From Desulfovibrio fairfieldensis (lineage in GTDB: Bacteria > Desulfobacterota > Desulfovibrionia > Desulfovibrionales > Desulfovibrionaceae), in the NCBI RefSeq assembly GCF_001553605.1, contig NZ_CP014229.1:2260501-2324500 (forward strand): a stretch of DNA of 64,000 nt, in the 5' to 3' direction. Each line of letters begins with the position of its first letter. Positions within the stretch are counted from its first letter, which is position 1. The position numbers and the translations under genes were made by a program. The notes under the pieces are model-generated. The model was not told the DNA's origin, ran no database searches, and worked only from the letters and a program-made list of their open reading frames with translations. Shown here piece after piece: positions 43,456-52,785 of this stretch.

Positions 43456-44283
43456 ATGGACGGACAGCCCCGCGATATCCCGCCGGTTCAACGCCAAGCG
43501 CGCCAAACGCGGCAAGCCTGGAAAGTCCCCCCGCCAGGTGTGCCGAAGGCCTTGGTTCTGATTCTGGGCGCGGCTTTGCCCGGCTTGCCCCCTGCCGGGC
43601 TGCGCGGCCTGTGCCTGCGTTGGGAAACGGCGCTGGTTCCCCGGCTTGCGCCGGAACAGATGGCCCATATCCGGCGCTTTGCCCCGGACGGCCCCGCGCT
43701 GGCCGCGCGCGCCTCCCGCCTGCTGGCGCGCCTGCTGCTGCTGCGCGGCCTTCAGAGCGTGGGCGCGTTACGTCCGAATTTGTGCCTGGAAAGAGATATG
43801 GCGGGCCGCCCGCTGCTCTCCGGCTGGCGTGTGAGCTTCAGCCACAGCGGCCGGGCCGCCTTCTGCGCTTTGGAGCGCGGGCCGGGCGGCCCCTGTGAAC
43901 AGGATGCCCGGCGGGATGCGCCCGGATGCCATCCGGGCCTGGGGCTGGACGCCGAAGCGCTGGACAGCCCGCCCCCGGCGGCGCGTGCCTTTACGGACGG
44001 GGAGACAAAAAAAACGGCCCGCGACGCGTTGCGACGCTGGGCCGTTAAAGAAGCCGTGCTCAAGGCGATGGGAATGGGGCTCAGCCATGACCCGGCCCTG
44101 ATTTGCAGCGGCCGGCACGGAGGACGCGCGGGCCTGCTGCGTTTCCGCGGCCAAAATCTGCGTTGGCGGGTTCTGGCCTGCCCCGGCCACTGGCTCTGCC
44201 TGGCACGGGACGCCGAATATCCCGTTCCGGCGGTCAGCCTGCGCTGGCTGACCGCCGGACAGATCACAAACGGCCGCTGTTGA
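43456..44283 (+). CDS. 4'-phosphopantetheinyl transferase superfamily protein
   Basis: The 275-aa protein carries the Sfp/AcpT signature: a GLGLDAEALD stretch in the position of the Mg-binding VG[IV]D motif, and RRWAVKEAVLKAMGMGL, the W-x-x-KEA-x-x-K motif. FSHSGRAAFCAL precedes them, as in the SHS region. It would transfer phosphopantetheine from CoA to a carrier protein. No polyketide, peptide-synthetase or acyl-carrier gene is in the window. The substitution of the first Asp-x-Glu context should be checked for activity. Its last 20 bases overlap the convergent Fis-HTH gene. Confidence 0.8.
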   Translation: MDGQPRDIPPVQRQARQTRQAWKVPPPGVPKALVLILGAALPGLPPAGLRGLCLRWETALVPRLAPEQMAHIRRFAPDGPALAARASRLLARLLLLRGLQSVGALRPNLCLERDMAGRPLLSGWRVSFSHSGRAAFCALERGPGGPCEQDARRDAPGCHPGLGLDAEALDSPPPAARAFTDGETKKTARDALRRWAVKEAVLKAMGMGLSHDPALICSGRHGGRAGLLRFRGQNLRWRVLACPGHWLCLARDAEYPVPAVSLRWLTAGQITNGRC

Positions 44284-45013
44284 TCTTGAGTTTGCGCATT
44301 TTGGACCACAGTGTGGTGGACGGCAGCCCCAGGATGGACGCCGCGCCGTTTTTGCCGCTGATACGCCCGTTGGTGTACTGGATGACCTGGCGGATATACT
44401 GCGCGATATGTTCGTCCAGGCTGTGAAAGGCCTGCGCCTGGCCCTGGCTTTCATCCCGCCTGGGGAACGCGCCGTGCATGCGGGGGCGCGCTTCCTTCTC
44501 CCGGTCAAGGATTTCCCTCAATGCGGCGCTCAACGGCTCCCTGATCTCTTCGCAAAGATCCACCTGATCCTGCGAATAGGAGCATTCGCTCGTACAGTGC
44601 ACGCTGATGAATCGGAATTGAGTACAATTAATCCAAAAATCGAGCGGCATATAAATATTTGTCCCGCCCATGGGATGGAGCATCTTTGCTATTTTGGCAT
44701 AGGGGCGTTCTCCCTTCGTTTGGCAGCTCCGGCAGCATTTCCAGGTTCCGTAGTTGTCAGTGTCCTGATAGGCCGCCTTCAGAAGTTCATCCGGAATTTG
44801 AAAAGTCTCAGGTGATAGAAATTGGTTTTCATATTGCGGATATATCGCAATTCTTGTTATCACGCCTGAAAAAAAGTTATAAATGCCAAAATAGGAAACA
44901 GGCATATGAACAGAAAGAAAATCAAAAATAGTTTTTAATACACCCTGTAAAGGCATTTCTCTATAGGAAACATAAAGCAGCTCACGAAGGTAGACACTTT
45001 TATCGCTTATCAT
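44264..45013 (-). CDS. Fis-type HTH regulator without AAA+ domain
   Basis: The 249-aa protein has an N-terminal GAF-like sensory region (~1-165) with four Cys residues in two places (CCRSC and CTSEC) and a C-terminal Fis-type helix-turn-helix (~195-249: SLDEHIAQYIRQVIQYTNG, then GKNGAASILGLPSTTLWSKM). This is the layout of sigma-54 activators with the AAA+ domain removed, so it should bind DNA but cannot remodel sigma-54 polymerase. The Cys pairs may bind metal or sense redox state. It is AT-richer than its neighbours and its end overlaps the transferase gene. Confidence 0.75.
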   Translation of the reverse strand: MISDKSVYLRELLYVSYREMPLQGVLKTIFDFLSVHMPVSYFGIYNFFSGVITRIAIYPQYENQFLSPETFQIPDELLKAAYQDTDNYGTWKCCRSCQTKGERPYAKIAKMLHPMGGTNIYMPLDFWINCTQFRFISVHCTSECSYSQDQVDLCEEIREPLSAALREILDREKEARPRMHGAFPRRDESQGQAQAFHSLDEHIAQYIRQVIQYTNGRISGKNGAASILGLPSTTLWSKMRKLKINSGRL

Positions 45014-45077
45014 TTATCCAACTCTCACAGGTAATGATTGGTGACCAGAGTTCTTTTACCTCAGAACAATTTGTCTG

Positions 45078-45108
45078 ATTATATGATATGAAGAATTACA
45101 TTTGTCAA
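45078..45108 (-). promoter_or_regulatory. Possible promoter of the Fis-HTH gene
   Basis: In the leftward direction TTGACA (45103-45108) and TATAAT (45078-45083) match consensus, but their spacing is 19 bp, longer than ideal. The surrounding 45014-45289 gap is AT-rich and also must hold the trmD promoter, which I cannot place. Confidence 0.4.
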
Positions 45109-45289
45109 CCCACTCGAAATATCGGATCATGTTATTATATAAAATAATTTTTTACTAAAAATAAAGAATATTACATAATAACGTAAATCATACGATTTAT
45201 ACAATCGTGCTATCACAAGGTATTACGGCACGCCTCAATCCGGTCAACATGCCTTGCCAGCCGCGCCCTTTTGCGGCACTCTGCCCGCC

Positions 45290-46585
45290 ATGCCGCGCTT
45301 TCATCTGGTTTCGCTCTTTCCCGAATTTTTTGATTCGCCTCTGAGCACCGCCCTCATGGGCCGCGCCCGTGAAACCGGCGTGGTGACGTTCAGCTTTCAC
45401 GACCCGCGCGCCTTCAGCACTGATAAGCACCGCCATGTGGACGACAGACCCTATGGCGGCGGCCCGGGCATGGTCATGCAGGGCGAACCCGTGGCCCGGG
45501 CCCTGCGTTCCATCGAACGCCCCGGCCGGATGCTGCTCATGACGCCGTGCGGCCGCCCGTTCAACCAGGCTCTGGCGCGCGAACTGGCCCTGGAAGAAGA
45601 TCTCACCCTGGTCTGCGGCCGCTATGAGGGACTGGACGCCCGCCTGCTGGAACTTTTCCCCCTGGAACCGGTGAGTGTGGGTGAAGCCGTGCTCAACGGA
45701 GGAGAAACGGCGGCCCTGGCCGTCGTCGAATCCGTGGCCCGGCTGATGCCGGGTTTCATGGGCAAGGAAGAGTCCGGCGAGGAAGAGAGTTTTTCCCACG
45801 GCCTGCTGGAATATCCGCATTATACCCGGCCCGAGACGCTGGAGGGCCTGCCCGTGCCCGAGGTGCTGCTCAGCGGGGACCATGCCCGCATCGCGGCCTG
45901 GCGGCGCGCGGCCTCTCTGGCCGCCACCCTGGCGGCGCGCCCGGATATGCTGGACGACGCCCCCCTGGACCGCGAGGACGCCCGAGTCCTGGCCGACCAG
46001 CCGCGCGAAAGGCCCGGCCGCAACCTTTCCTTCTGCCTCATGCACTATCCGGTCCTGCTCGGAGAAAAAAATTCCGGCGCTTCCTCTTTGACAAACCTGG
46101 ACATTCACGATATAGCCCGAATTTCCCGCAGCTATGCCATGGGGCCCTTCTATGCGGTCACGCCGCTGGAGGATCAGTTGCGGGTGCTTGAGGATATTTT
46201 GCGGCACTGGACCCGAGGTCCCGGCGGCCGGGGCAATCCGGACAGGGCGCGAGCCTTGGAGCTGGTGCGCCCGGCGGTTTCGCTGGACGCGGCTGTGGCG
46301 CAATTGCGCGAGCATGCCGGCGCGCCCCCCAGACTGGTGGCCAGTTCCGCCGTCTGGCCCGTGCATAAGCGCGCGCCCGTGCCGCTGACGCCCGGCCGGG
46401 TACGCGATTGGTGCCGGGAAGGGCCGGTGTTGCTCTGCCTGGGTACGGCCCAGGGGCTGGCCCCGGAAGTGCTGGAACGCTGCGACGGCCAATTGAGGCC
46501 TCTGCGTTTTTTGGGTTACAATCATCTTTCGGTGCGCAGCGCGGCCGCCATCCTGGCCGACAGAATTTTAGGCGACTACTGCTGA
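45290..46585 (+). CDS. trmD: TrmD tRNA (guanine37-N1)-methyltransferase fused to a second RNA-methyltransferase-like domain
   Basis: The 431-aa protein is nearly twice the usual TrmD length. Residues ~1-235 are TrmD, which methylates G37 of tRNAs ([63 protein letters not shown]). Residues ~245-431 form a second SPOUT-like domain ([40 protein letters not shown]), an arrangement known in Desulfovibrio as far as I recall. ATG 45290 (MPRFHLVS) is chosen over the longer frame. It starts the rightward group trmD-rplS-rnhB-yraN-rsmI, without the rpsP-khpA-rimM genes that usually precede it. Confidence 0.93.
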   Translation: MPRFHLVSLFPEFFDSPLSTALMGRARETGVVTFSFHDPRAFSTDKHRHVDDRPYGGGPGMVMQGEPVARALRSIERPGRMLLMTPCGRPFNQALARELALEEDLTLVCGRYEGLDARLLELFPLEPVSVGEAVLNGGETAALAVVESVARLMPGFMGKEESGEEESFSHGLLEYPHYTRPETLEGLPVPEVLLSGDHARIAAWRRAASLAATLAARPDMLDDAPLDREDARVLADQPRERPGRNLSFCLMHYPVLLGEKNSGASSLTNLDIHDIARISRSYAMGPFYAVTPLEDQLRVLEDILRHWTRGPGGRGNPDRARALELVRPAVSLDAAVAQLREHAGAPPRLVASSAVWPVHKRAPVPLTPGRVRDWCREGPVLLCLGTAQGLAPEVLERCDGQLRPLRFLGYNHLSVRSAAAILADRILGDYC

Positions 46586-46659
46586 AACCACGGGCCGCAC
46601 ACAGCGGGCCGCTTCGCAACGACGCAACAATCCGCCCGCGGGTTTGCAAGGAGTTCACG

Positions 46660-47007
46660 ATGGACATCATCAGGAAAATCGAACAGGAAAACATGCGCAT
46701 GGATATGCCCGCGTTCCGCTCCGGCGACACGGTCAAAGTGCACCTGCGCATTGTGGAAGGCGAAAAAGAGCGCATCCAGATCTTCCAGGGCAACGTGATC
46801 CGCATCAAGCGCGGCACCACCAACGCCAGCTTCACGGTGCGCAAGGTTTCCGACGGCGTGGGCGTGGAACGCATCTTCCCGATCAACTCGCCCTTCATCG
46901 ACCATGTGGAACTGGTCAGCCAGGGCCGCGTGCGCCGCAGCCGCCTCTACTATCTGCGCGCCCTCAAGGGCAAGGCGGCCCGTATCAAGCCGCGCGGCCG
47001 CTTCTGA
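46660..47007 (+). CDS. rplS: 50S ribosomal protein L19
   Basis: The 115-aa protein is a full-length L19 with the family blocks [61 protein letters not shown] and [17 protein letters not shown]. The ATG is preceded by AAGGAG. It follows trmD by 74 bp as in most bacteria and is succeeded by two hairpins, the second of them a strong intrinsic terminator. Confidence 0.97.
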   Translation: MDIIRKIEQENMRMDMPAFRSGDTVKVHLRIVEGEKERIQIFQGNVIRIKRGTTNASFTVRKVSDGVGVERIFPINSPFIDHVELVSQGRVRRSRLYYLRALKGKAARIKPRGRF

Positions 47008-47090
47008 TCGGAATTCGCGCCTTTTTGCCGTCGGCGGCGTCGCATCAGCCCGGTGCCGATGCACGGGCTGATGGCGACAGCGTAAACGCT

Positions 47091-47147
47091 CGCTTTAGCC
47101 GACAGAATGGATTTTCGTCCATTCTGTCGGCTAAAGCGTGGTTTTTT
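47091..47147 (+). terminator. Strong intrinsic terminator between rplS and rnhB
   Basis: A perfect 21-bp stem (47091-47111 with 47118-47138, loop TTTTCG) is followed by T6 at 47142-47147. Another stem (CATCAGCCCG/CGGGCTGATG) precedes it at 47042-47072. The rnhB start lies only 5-41 bases beyond the T-run, leaving little or no room for a promoter, so rnhB depends on read-through or on a promoter inside or before the stem. Confidence 0.8.
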
Positions 47148-47187
47148 GTCTATGGCCCCTACCGCAACCATCGAAATTGAGGCAGCC

Positions 47188-47880
47188 GTGAAAGGAGACG
47201 CCGCGCAGGCTGGCCTGTTTGGCCCGGAAGACATTCCTTTCGGCCGCCGGTCCGGACCCGTGGCCGGTATCGACGAAGCCGGACGCGGCTGTCTGGCCGG
47301 GCCGGTGGTGGCCGCCGCCGTCATCCTTCCCGTTGTTTACGAGCTGCCCGGCCTTACGGATTCAAAGGCGTTGAGCGCCAAAGCGCGCGATATCCTGGCC
47401 CCGCGCATCAGGGAATGCGCTCTGGCCTGGGGGCTGGGCGTGGTCTGGCCCCGGCGCATCGAGCGCATCAATATTCTGCAGGCCACCTTCGAGGCCATGA
47501 GCCGGGCCGTGGGCGTGCTTCGCCTTACGCCCGGCCGCCTGCTCATCGACGGCAACAAGGTTCTGCCCGACGCGGTGCTGACTCTGTTCTGGCGCACCGG
47601 GCACACTGCCCCGCCGCCGCTTCAGCAAGCCGTTGTGGGCGGGGACAAGAGCGAAGACGTCATTTCCGCCGCCTCCATCCTGGCTAAAACCTTTCGTGAC
47701 CGGCTCATGCTGCATCTGGGCCGCCGCTGGCCCGGCTACGGCCTGGAGGAGCACAAGGGCTACGGCACAAAGGCCCACTATGCGGCCTTACGCCGTCTGG
47801 GCCCCTGCCCGCAGCACCGCCTGACGTTCCGGGGAGTGTTGCCCCAGGCCGCCGCTCCGCTGCAGGGCAGCTTGTGCTGA
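47188..47880 (+). CDS. rnhB: Ribonuclease HII
   Basis: RNase HII cleaves RNA in RNA/DNA hybrids and starts removal of misincorporated ribonucleotides. The catalytic DE pair is in [14 protein letters not shown], with later acidic residues in [17 protein letters not shown] and [18 protein letters not shown] take GTG 47188 as start because GAGG lies five bases upstream (230 aa); ATG 47152 would add 12 residues but sits directly after the terminator with no ribosome site. It overlaps yraN by seven bases. Confidence 0.93.
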   Translation: MKGDAAQAGLFGPEDIPFGRRSGPVAGIDEAGRGCLAGPVVAAAVILPVVYELPGLTDSKALSAKARDILAPRIRECALAWGLGVVWPRRIERINILQATFEAMSRAVGVLRLTPGRLLIDGNKVLPDAVLTLFWRTGHTAPPPLQQAVVGGDKSEDVISAASILAKTFRDRLMLHLGRRWPGYGLEEHKGYGTKAHYAALRRLGPCPQHRLTFRGVLPQAAAPLQGSLC

Positions 47881-48338
47881 AATGGCTTTTTTCCCGGCAA
47901 ACCGGCCCGAGAACGCCTCCCGCGCCGGGCAAGGACGCGCCGGACCACATCCGCCTGGGACGGGACGGCGAAAAGGTTGCGGTCGCGCTTTTGCGGCGCG
48001 CGGGCTTTGAGCTGCTGGACCGCAACTGGCGGCAGGGCCGCCTGGAGTTGGATATGGTCTGCCGCGAAAGCGGCGTTCTGGTCTTTGTGGAGGTCAAAAC
48101 CCGGCGGTCGGACGAGCGCGGCGGCCCGGCAGCGGCCGTGACCCCGGCCAAACAGCGTGTCCTCACGCGCGCGGCGCAGGCCTGGCTGGCGGCGCACGAC
48201 GCCTGGCAAGCACCCTGCCGCTTTGACGTGGTCTGCCTGTTGCGCCACGGCGACACCTTCAGCGCGGAGCATTACCGCCATGCCTTTGACTTCACCCCGT
48301 CTCTGGATAGTAGCCACGCCTCTTGGCAACCCTGGTGA
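47874..48338 (+). CDS. yraN: YraN/UPF0102 family nuclease-like protein
   Basis: The 154-aa protein has the UPF0102 core at ~30-125: [20 protein letters not shown], then [27 protein letters not shown] with the restriction-endonuclease-like E-x-D...E-x-K arrangement, and a C-terminal FDVVCL strand. Family function is unknown but the fold suggests a nuclease. The GTG start overlaps the end of rnhB, and its 3' end overlaps rsmI by 59 bp in another frame, indicating tight translational coupling. Confidence 0.87.
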   Translation: MLKWLFSRQTGPRTPPAPGKDAPDHIRLGRDGEKVAVALLRRAGFELLDRNWRQGRLELDMVCRESGVLVFVEVKTRRSDERGGPAAAVTPAKQRVLTRAAQAWLAAHDAWQAPCRFDVVCLLRHGDTFSAEHYRHAFDFTPSLDSSHASWQPW

Positions 48339-49125
48339 CCTGTCGCCCAGGGCCCGCGAAATTCTGGAAAACGCGGACCTGATCCTGGCCGAGGATACCC
48401 GCCGGGCGGCCCAGCTCTGCCGTCTCTGCGGCATTCAGGGCCGCCGCTTCCTGAGTTTTTACGACCACAACGAGGCCGAGCGCCAGGAAGAAGTGCTGCG
48501 CCTGCTGCGCGAAGGCCGCGATCTGGCCCTGATTTCCGACGCGGGCACCCCCCTGCTGGCCGACCCCGGCTACCGCCTGGTGCGGGCCTGCCGCAAGGAA
48601 GGTCTGCCGGTTTCCCCGGTGCCGGGGCCCTCCGCCCCGGCCGCCGCCCTGTCCGCGGCCGGTATCGCGCCCCTGCCCCACACTTTTCTGGGTTTTCTGC
48701 CCCGCGATACGGCCGGGCGCGAAGCCCTGCTCACGGCCTACGCCCAGGTGCCCGGCTCGTTGATCTTTTTCGAACGCAAGGACCGCCTCAAGGAAAGCCT
48801 GGCTACGGCGGCCCGCATCCTGGGCCCGCGAGATCTGGCCGTCTGCCGTGAATTGACCAAAACTCATGAGGAATTTATACTCAATCGTCTGGAAAATAGT
48901 ATGGATCTGCCTGATGAACTGCTGGGCGAGATCACGGTTATCATCGGCCCGCCCGAAGTGACGGAACGCACGCCGCGCGAGGAAGTGGAAAGCCTGCTGC
49001 GCGCGGAGCTGGCACGTGGCGGCAAGGCCCGTGACGTGGCCCGCCGGGTTCAGAGCGCCGTGCGCGGCTGGAACGGCAAGGAATTGTACGCCCTGATCCC
49101 GTCCGCCAGAGCAATTTCACAGTGA
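48280..49125 (+). CDS. rsmI: 16S rRNA (cytidine1402-2'-O)-methyltransferase
   Basis: RsmI methylates C1402 of 16S rRNA using SAM. The 281-aa product starts at ATG 48280 inside the yraN 3' end. Diagnostic motifs are [50 protein letters not shown] and VPGPSAPAAALSAAG, followed by KDRLKESLATA and RELTKTHEEF. The stop codon lies inside a palindromic repeat of the dispersed GAGCAATTTCA family, so that the last codons double as part of the hairpin. Confidence 0.95.
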   Translation: MPLTSPRLWIVATPLGNPGDLSPRAREILENADLILAEDTRRAAQLCRLCGIQGRRFLSFYDHNEAERQEEVLRLLREGRDLALISDAGTPLLADPGYRLVRACRKEGLPVSPVPGPSAPAAALSAAGIAPLPHTFLGFLPRDTAGREALLTAYAQVPGSLIFFERKDRLKESLATAARILGPRDLAVCRELTKTHEEFILNRLENSMDLPDELLGEITVIIGPPEVTERTPREEVESLLRAELARGGKARDVARRVQSAVRGWNGKELYALIPSARAISQ

Positions 49126-49133
49126 AATTGCTC
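49109..49133. repeat. Dispersed palindrome overlapping the rsmI stop
   Basis: GAGCAATTTCA (49109-49119) pairs perfectly with TGAAATTGCTC (49123-49133). Close relatives occur at 55629-55655 and 59011-59036, and a more distant one at 12128. It may serve as a transcript end. Confidence 0.65.
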
Positions 49134-49243
49134 CGGGGAAGCACTGAAAAATCCGTCAGGCGATGAAAAGCCTTGCGCATGGCGGCGACGATTTCAATGG
49201 TAAAAGGCCCTGAAGCAGACCAACATTGAAGCTGAGGGATGCC

Positions 49244-49993
49244 ATGCTTCCCCGACGTGTTGTCCTCAATTGCCTTGCGCGTACCTGCTGCATCAACGCG
49301 GCCGTCACCGCCAGAGGCATGCAGCAGATCGGCCTTGCCTTTGTGCTGGCTCCGGCTTTCAACCGGCTCTATCCGGAAAGCTCGGCCAGGGCCCGCGCCT
49401 TTGCCCGTTACGGCGGGCACAGCAATACCCACGTCTTCATGGTCCCGCTTTATGTGGGCATCGTGCTTGCCCTGGAAGAGCAGATCGCCCGTGGTTCCCT
49501 GCCGGAAGGCGCCGTGGGCGTGGTGCGCGAAACCCTGGCGACCACCCTCTCCGCCCTGGGGGATTCTTTTTTCAGCGGCACCCTGTTGCCGCTCTGGGCG
49601 CTGGTCAGCGTCTGCCTGCTGCTGGCCGGTCAGATCGGGCTTACTGCCGCCCTGGCAGCGCTGTTTCTGGCGTTGTTGCTGCTCTTCCGGATTCTGGCCT
49701 TTTTCGCCGGACTGCGCCACGGCATGTCCGTACTGGCGCGGCTCAAGCGCCTGAACCTCATTAACTGGGTGGACCGTCTCAAAATGCTCAATGCGGTCGT
49801 GGTGGCCCTGGTGGTCTGGCAACTCCCACTCCCCCACAAGGCCCCCTTTCCCTGGCTGCATTACGGATCGGGCACGGCCGCCATACTGGGCGCGGCCTGG
49901 CTGGTGGGGCGGATGCGCCTGCCGCGCATCCTGCTCTGGGCGCTCGTTCTGGGCGCGCTCATTCTCATGGACGAGGGGCTCATCAGCATGTAA
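49244..49993 (+). CDS. PTS mannose/fructose/sorbose-family IID component
   Basis: The 249-aa membrane protein matches the EIID component of the mannose-class PTS: RTCCINAAVTARGMQQIGLAF, PAFNRLY, YGGHSNTHVFMVPLYVGIVLALEEQI and TLSALGDSFFSGTL are family blocks, followed by about five membrane segments. ATG 49244 has GAGGG upstream; the preceding TTG start is weaker. No IIA, IIB or IIC gene is adjacent, but HPr and Enzyme I follow, so transport of a sugar by this locus alone is doubtful. It might pair with components elsewhere or have a regulatory role. Confidence 0.88.
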   Translation: MLPRRVVLNCLARTCCINAAVTARGMQQIGLAFVLAPAFNRLYPESSARARAFARYGGHSNTHVFMVPLYVGIVLALEEQIARGSLPEGAVGVVRETLATTLSALGDSFFSGTLLPLWALVSVCLLLAGQIGLTAALAALFLALLLLFRILAFFAGLRHGMSVLARLKRLNLINWVDRLKMLNAVVVALVVWQLPLPHKAPFPWLHYGSGTAAILGAAWLVGRMRLPRILLWALVLGALILMDEGLISM

Positions 49994-50053
49994 GATGATC
50001 CCGCCCGAAAGAAAACGGGCTTGCGCCCCTTTTCGTCGAAACGACGGGAGACA

Positions 50054-50088
50054 GGAGCTTTTCAGTCTTAACACTGTTGAAAAGCTCC
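50054..50088 (+). other. 11-bp-stem hairpin between the IID gene and ptsH
   Basis: GGAGCTTTTCA (50054-50064) pairs with TGAAAAGCTCC (50078-50088) around a 13-nt loop. There is no T-run downstream. It lies in the 213-bp gap before ptsH and may separate the IID and ptsH-ptsI transcripts or stabilise an mRNA end. Confidence 0.35.
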
Positions 50089-50206
50089 GGCGGCAGCGAA
50101 AACTGACGCAAAGCAAGGCGGGAGCGCATATCCGCCGCAGATTGCGGGCAGCGTATGTTTTGAAATTATCCCCGATTTCAGAACACCCCTGCTCCAAGGT
50201 ATACGC

Positions 50207-50497
50207 ATGGAAGACGTCATCGAAGAAACCCCGCGCGGGCTCGCCCTGCGGCTCACGCTCAATCTGCGCGGCGGCCTGCACGCCCGGCCCGCCGCCCGCC
50301 TGGCCCAGGAAGCCCAGCGTTACGCGGCCGACATCCAGCTCATCGGCGAAACGGGCGAGGTTGACGCCAAAAGCATGCTGGACATCCTTTCTCTGGCGCC
50401 GCCGGCCAATGCGGAACTGATCCTCCTGGCCAAAGGCGACGACGCCCGTGAAGCGCTTCACGGCCTGGCCCGTTTTTTAACCACCCTGCAGGAATGA
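50207..50497 (+). CDS. ptsH: HPr phosphocarrier protein
   Basis: This 96-aa HPr relays phosphate from Enzyme I. The phospho-acceptor His25 sits in LRGGLHARPAARLAQEA. The regulatory serine region reads VDAKSMLDILSLAP, where Ser in KSMLDIL is equivalent to Ser46 of Gram-positive HPr; that would allow HPr kinase control, but no hprK is in the window. It is separated from ptsI by a single base and is certainly co-translated with it. A short N-terminal extension of about ten residues precedes the usual start of the fold. Confidence 0.93.
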   Translation: MEDVIEETPRGLALRLTLNLRGGLHARPAARLAQEAQRYAADIQLIGETGEVDAKSMLDILSLAPPANAELILLAKGDDAREALHGLARFLTTLQE

Positions 50498-50498
50498 C

Positions 50499-52268
50499 AT
50501 GGCCCGCGCGGTTTTATTCGGCACCCCGGTTTCCCCGGGCATAGCCATCGGCTCCATCCGCTTCATGCATGACACGCGCCCGAGCGACAAGCGCCGCATC
50601 GGCCCGGACGAAATCGCAACAGAGCAGGAAGCCCTGCGCAGTGCCGCGGCCAGCGTGCGCGCCGCTCTGGAAACGACCATGCGCGGCGTGCCCGAGGAGC
50701 TGGCCGAATACCGGGACGTCATCGCGGCCCAGATGGAACTGGCCCGCGACCCCAAGCTGCTGGACGCCGCTCTGGCGCGCATCGAGCACAAGCAGATCTG
50801 CGCCTCCTGGGCGCTGGACCATACGGTGGAAGAGCTCTGCACCCTGTTCCGGGGCATGGACGATCCCTATCTGCGCGACCGCGCCCAGGACATCCGGGCC
50901 GTGGGTCTGCGCCTGCGCGAATGTCTGGCGGGCGCGAAGCCCCGGCGCGGCGGCAACGGCCCCAGCCTGCTGGCCGCAGAGGATCTCTCGCCCGCCGACG
51001 TCATGGAACTTGATCTGAACGGCGTGCTGGGCATTCTGACCGCCGAGGGGGGGCCCACCTCGCACACGGCCATCCTGTCGCGCGGCCTGCACATTCCGGC
51101 CCTGGTCGGCGTGACCGGCCTGCTGGACACGGCGCATGAGGACGACAGGATTATTGTGGACGGCCTGGGCGGCTGCGTGCTCTTTGGTCCCGACGAGGGG
51201 GATCTGGCCCTCTACACGGCCCGCCGTGACGAATACACGGCCTGGGAAAGCCATACCCGGCTCACGGCCCACTGGCCCGCCGAGATGTGCGACGGCGTGC
51301 GCGTGGATGTGCAGGCCAACCTGGAAAGTCCGGAAGAGTTGGATTCCCTGGCCGAGTGCGGAGCCGACGGCGTGGGCCTGTACCGCACGGAATTCGCCTA
51401 TCTCAGGGGCGATCTGCCCACGGAAGAGGAATTGTTCAAAGAATACGCCGCCGTGACGGCCAAAGCCGCGCCGAGCCGGGTGGTCTTCCGCACGCTGGAC
51501 GCGGGCGCGGACAAGATGTTGCGTTCCCAGGCGGCCCTCAAGGAACCCAATCCGGCTCTGGGCCTGCGGGGCATCCGCTTCTGCCTGCGGCATCAGGGCA
51601 TTTTCCGCACCCAGTTGCGGGCCCTGCTGCGGGCCGGGGTGACAGGCAACGTGGCTTTGCTGCTGCCCATGATTTCCGGCCTGGCCGAAGTGCAGGGCGT
51701 GCGCCGCATTTTGCAGGAACTGCGCCAGGAATTGCAGGCCCAGAACCTGGCCCACGCGCCGGACCTGCCTCTGGGCATCATGGTGGAAACCCCGGCGGCG
51801 GTGCTGGTCTGCGACGCCCTGGCCCGGGAATGCGATTTTTTCAGCATCGGCACCAACGATCTGATCCACTACCTGATGGCCATTGACCGCAACAACCGCC
51901 ATGTGAGCTATCTGCACGAGCCCCTGCACCCGGCGGTAGTGCGCTCGCTCAAGCGGGTCATAGACGCGGCCCACCGCGAGGGCATCGGCGTTTCGGTCTG
52001 CGGTGAACTGGCCTCGGACCCCTGCGGCCTGGCCCTGTTGCTGGGCATGGGCGTGGATGCGGTGTCCGCAGCGCCGCGTTTTGTGCCGGGTATGAAACAT
52101 ATGATCCGCCAGCTCAATGCCGAAACCTGCGTGGAGCTGGCCCACAGCGTTCTGATGAGCACCGACGTCATGGCCTCCAAGCGTATGGTGCGTGAAAAGC
52201 TCCACCAGTCTCTGGGACCGGAGCTGGCCTTCCACACCACAAGCCTTTCGAGCCACAGTCAGCCATGA
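50499..52268 (+). CDS. ptsI: PTS Enzyme I (phosphoenolpyruvate-protein phosphotransferase)
   Basis: The 589-aa Enzyme I transfers phosphate from PEP to HPr. His189 in [12 protein letters not shown] is the phosphorylated residue. The C-terminal PEP-binding barrel has [60 protein letters not shown] and the catalytic Cys in SVCGELASD. Length and motif order are normal. Its stop overlaps the smpB start (ATGA). Confidence 0.96.
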   Translation: MARAVLFGTPVSPGIAIGSIRFMHDTRPSDKRRIGPDEIATEQEALRSAAASVRAALETTMRGVPEELAEYRDVIAAQMELARDPKLLDAALARIEHKQICASWALDHTVEELCTLFRGMDDPYLRDRAQDIRAVGLRLRECLAGAKPRRGGNGPSLLAAEDLSPADVMELDLNGVLGILTAEGGPTSHTAILSRGLHIPALVGVTGLLDTAHEDDRIIVDGLGGCVLFGPDEGDLALYTARRDEYTAWESHTRLTAHWPAEMCDGVRVDVQANLESPEELDSLAECGADGVGLYRTEFAYLRGDLPTEEELFKEYAAVTAKAAPSRVVFRTLDAGADKMLRSQAALKEPNPALGLRGIRFCLRHQGIFRTQLRALLRAGVTGNVALLLPMISGLAEVQGVRRILQELRQELQAQNLAHAPDLPLGIMVETPAAVLVCDALARECDFFSIGTNDLIHYLMAIDRNNRHVSYLHEPLHPAVVRSLKRVIDAAHREGIGVSVCGELASDPCGLALLLGMGVDAVSAAPRFVPGMKHMIRQLNAETCVELAHSVLMSTDVMASKRMVREKLHQSLGPELAFHTTSLSSHSQP

Positions 52269-52720
52269 GCCAGAAAACACCGCCTTCCACCATTGCCGTC
52301 AACAAAAAGGCCCGTCATCTCTACGAACTTTCCGAGTTTCTGGAGGCCGGCATCGCTCTGACCGGCCCGGAAGTCAAAAGCATCCGCGCCGGTAAGGTAA
52401 ACTTCATCGACAGCTATGTTGAATTCAAACGCGGCGAAGCATGGCTGCTCTCTTTGCATGTGGCCCCCTACGCCAACGCCGGCTACGCCCCGCAGGAGCC
52501 GGACCGGCCGCGCCGCCTGCTGCTGCACGCCCGTGAGATCGCCAAGCTGGCGGGCCTGGTGGCCCAGAAGGGCCTGACCGTGGTGCCGGTGCGCGTCTAT
52601 CTCAAACGCGGCAAGGTCAAGCTGGAAATCGCCCTGGGCCGGGGCAAGAAGTTGCACGACCATCGTGATACGCTCAAACGGCGTGCGGAGGAACGGGATC
52701 TGGCCCGCGAACTGGCCTAG
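52265..52720 (+). CDS. smpB: SsrA-binding protein SmpB
   Basis: The 151-aa protein binds tmRNA for trans-translation. It has the SmpB blocks [57 protein letters not shown], and the basic C-terminal [19 protein letters not shown]. Its ATG overlaps the ptsI stop by four bases, so it is translated with the PTS genes. The tmRNA gene itself is not in the window. Confidence 0.96.
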   Translation: MSQKTPPSTIAVNKKARHLYELSEFLEAGIALTGPEVKSIRAGKVNFIDSYVEFKRGEAWLLSLHVAPYANAGYAPQEPDRPRRLLLHAREIAKLAGLVAQKGLTVVPVRVYLKRGKVKLEIALGRGKKLHDHRDTLKRRAEERDLARELA

Positions 52721-52785
52721 GCTCAGCCCTCAACGCCCGCTGTTTCAACAAGACGTAATCCACCCGCGAAAGGCCGAGGAGCGCC

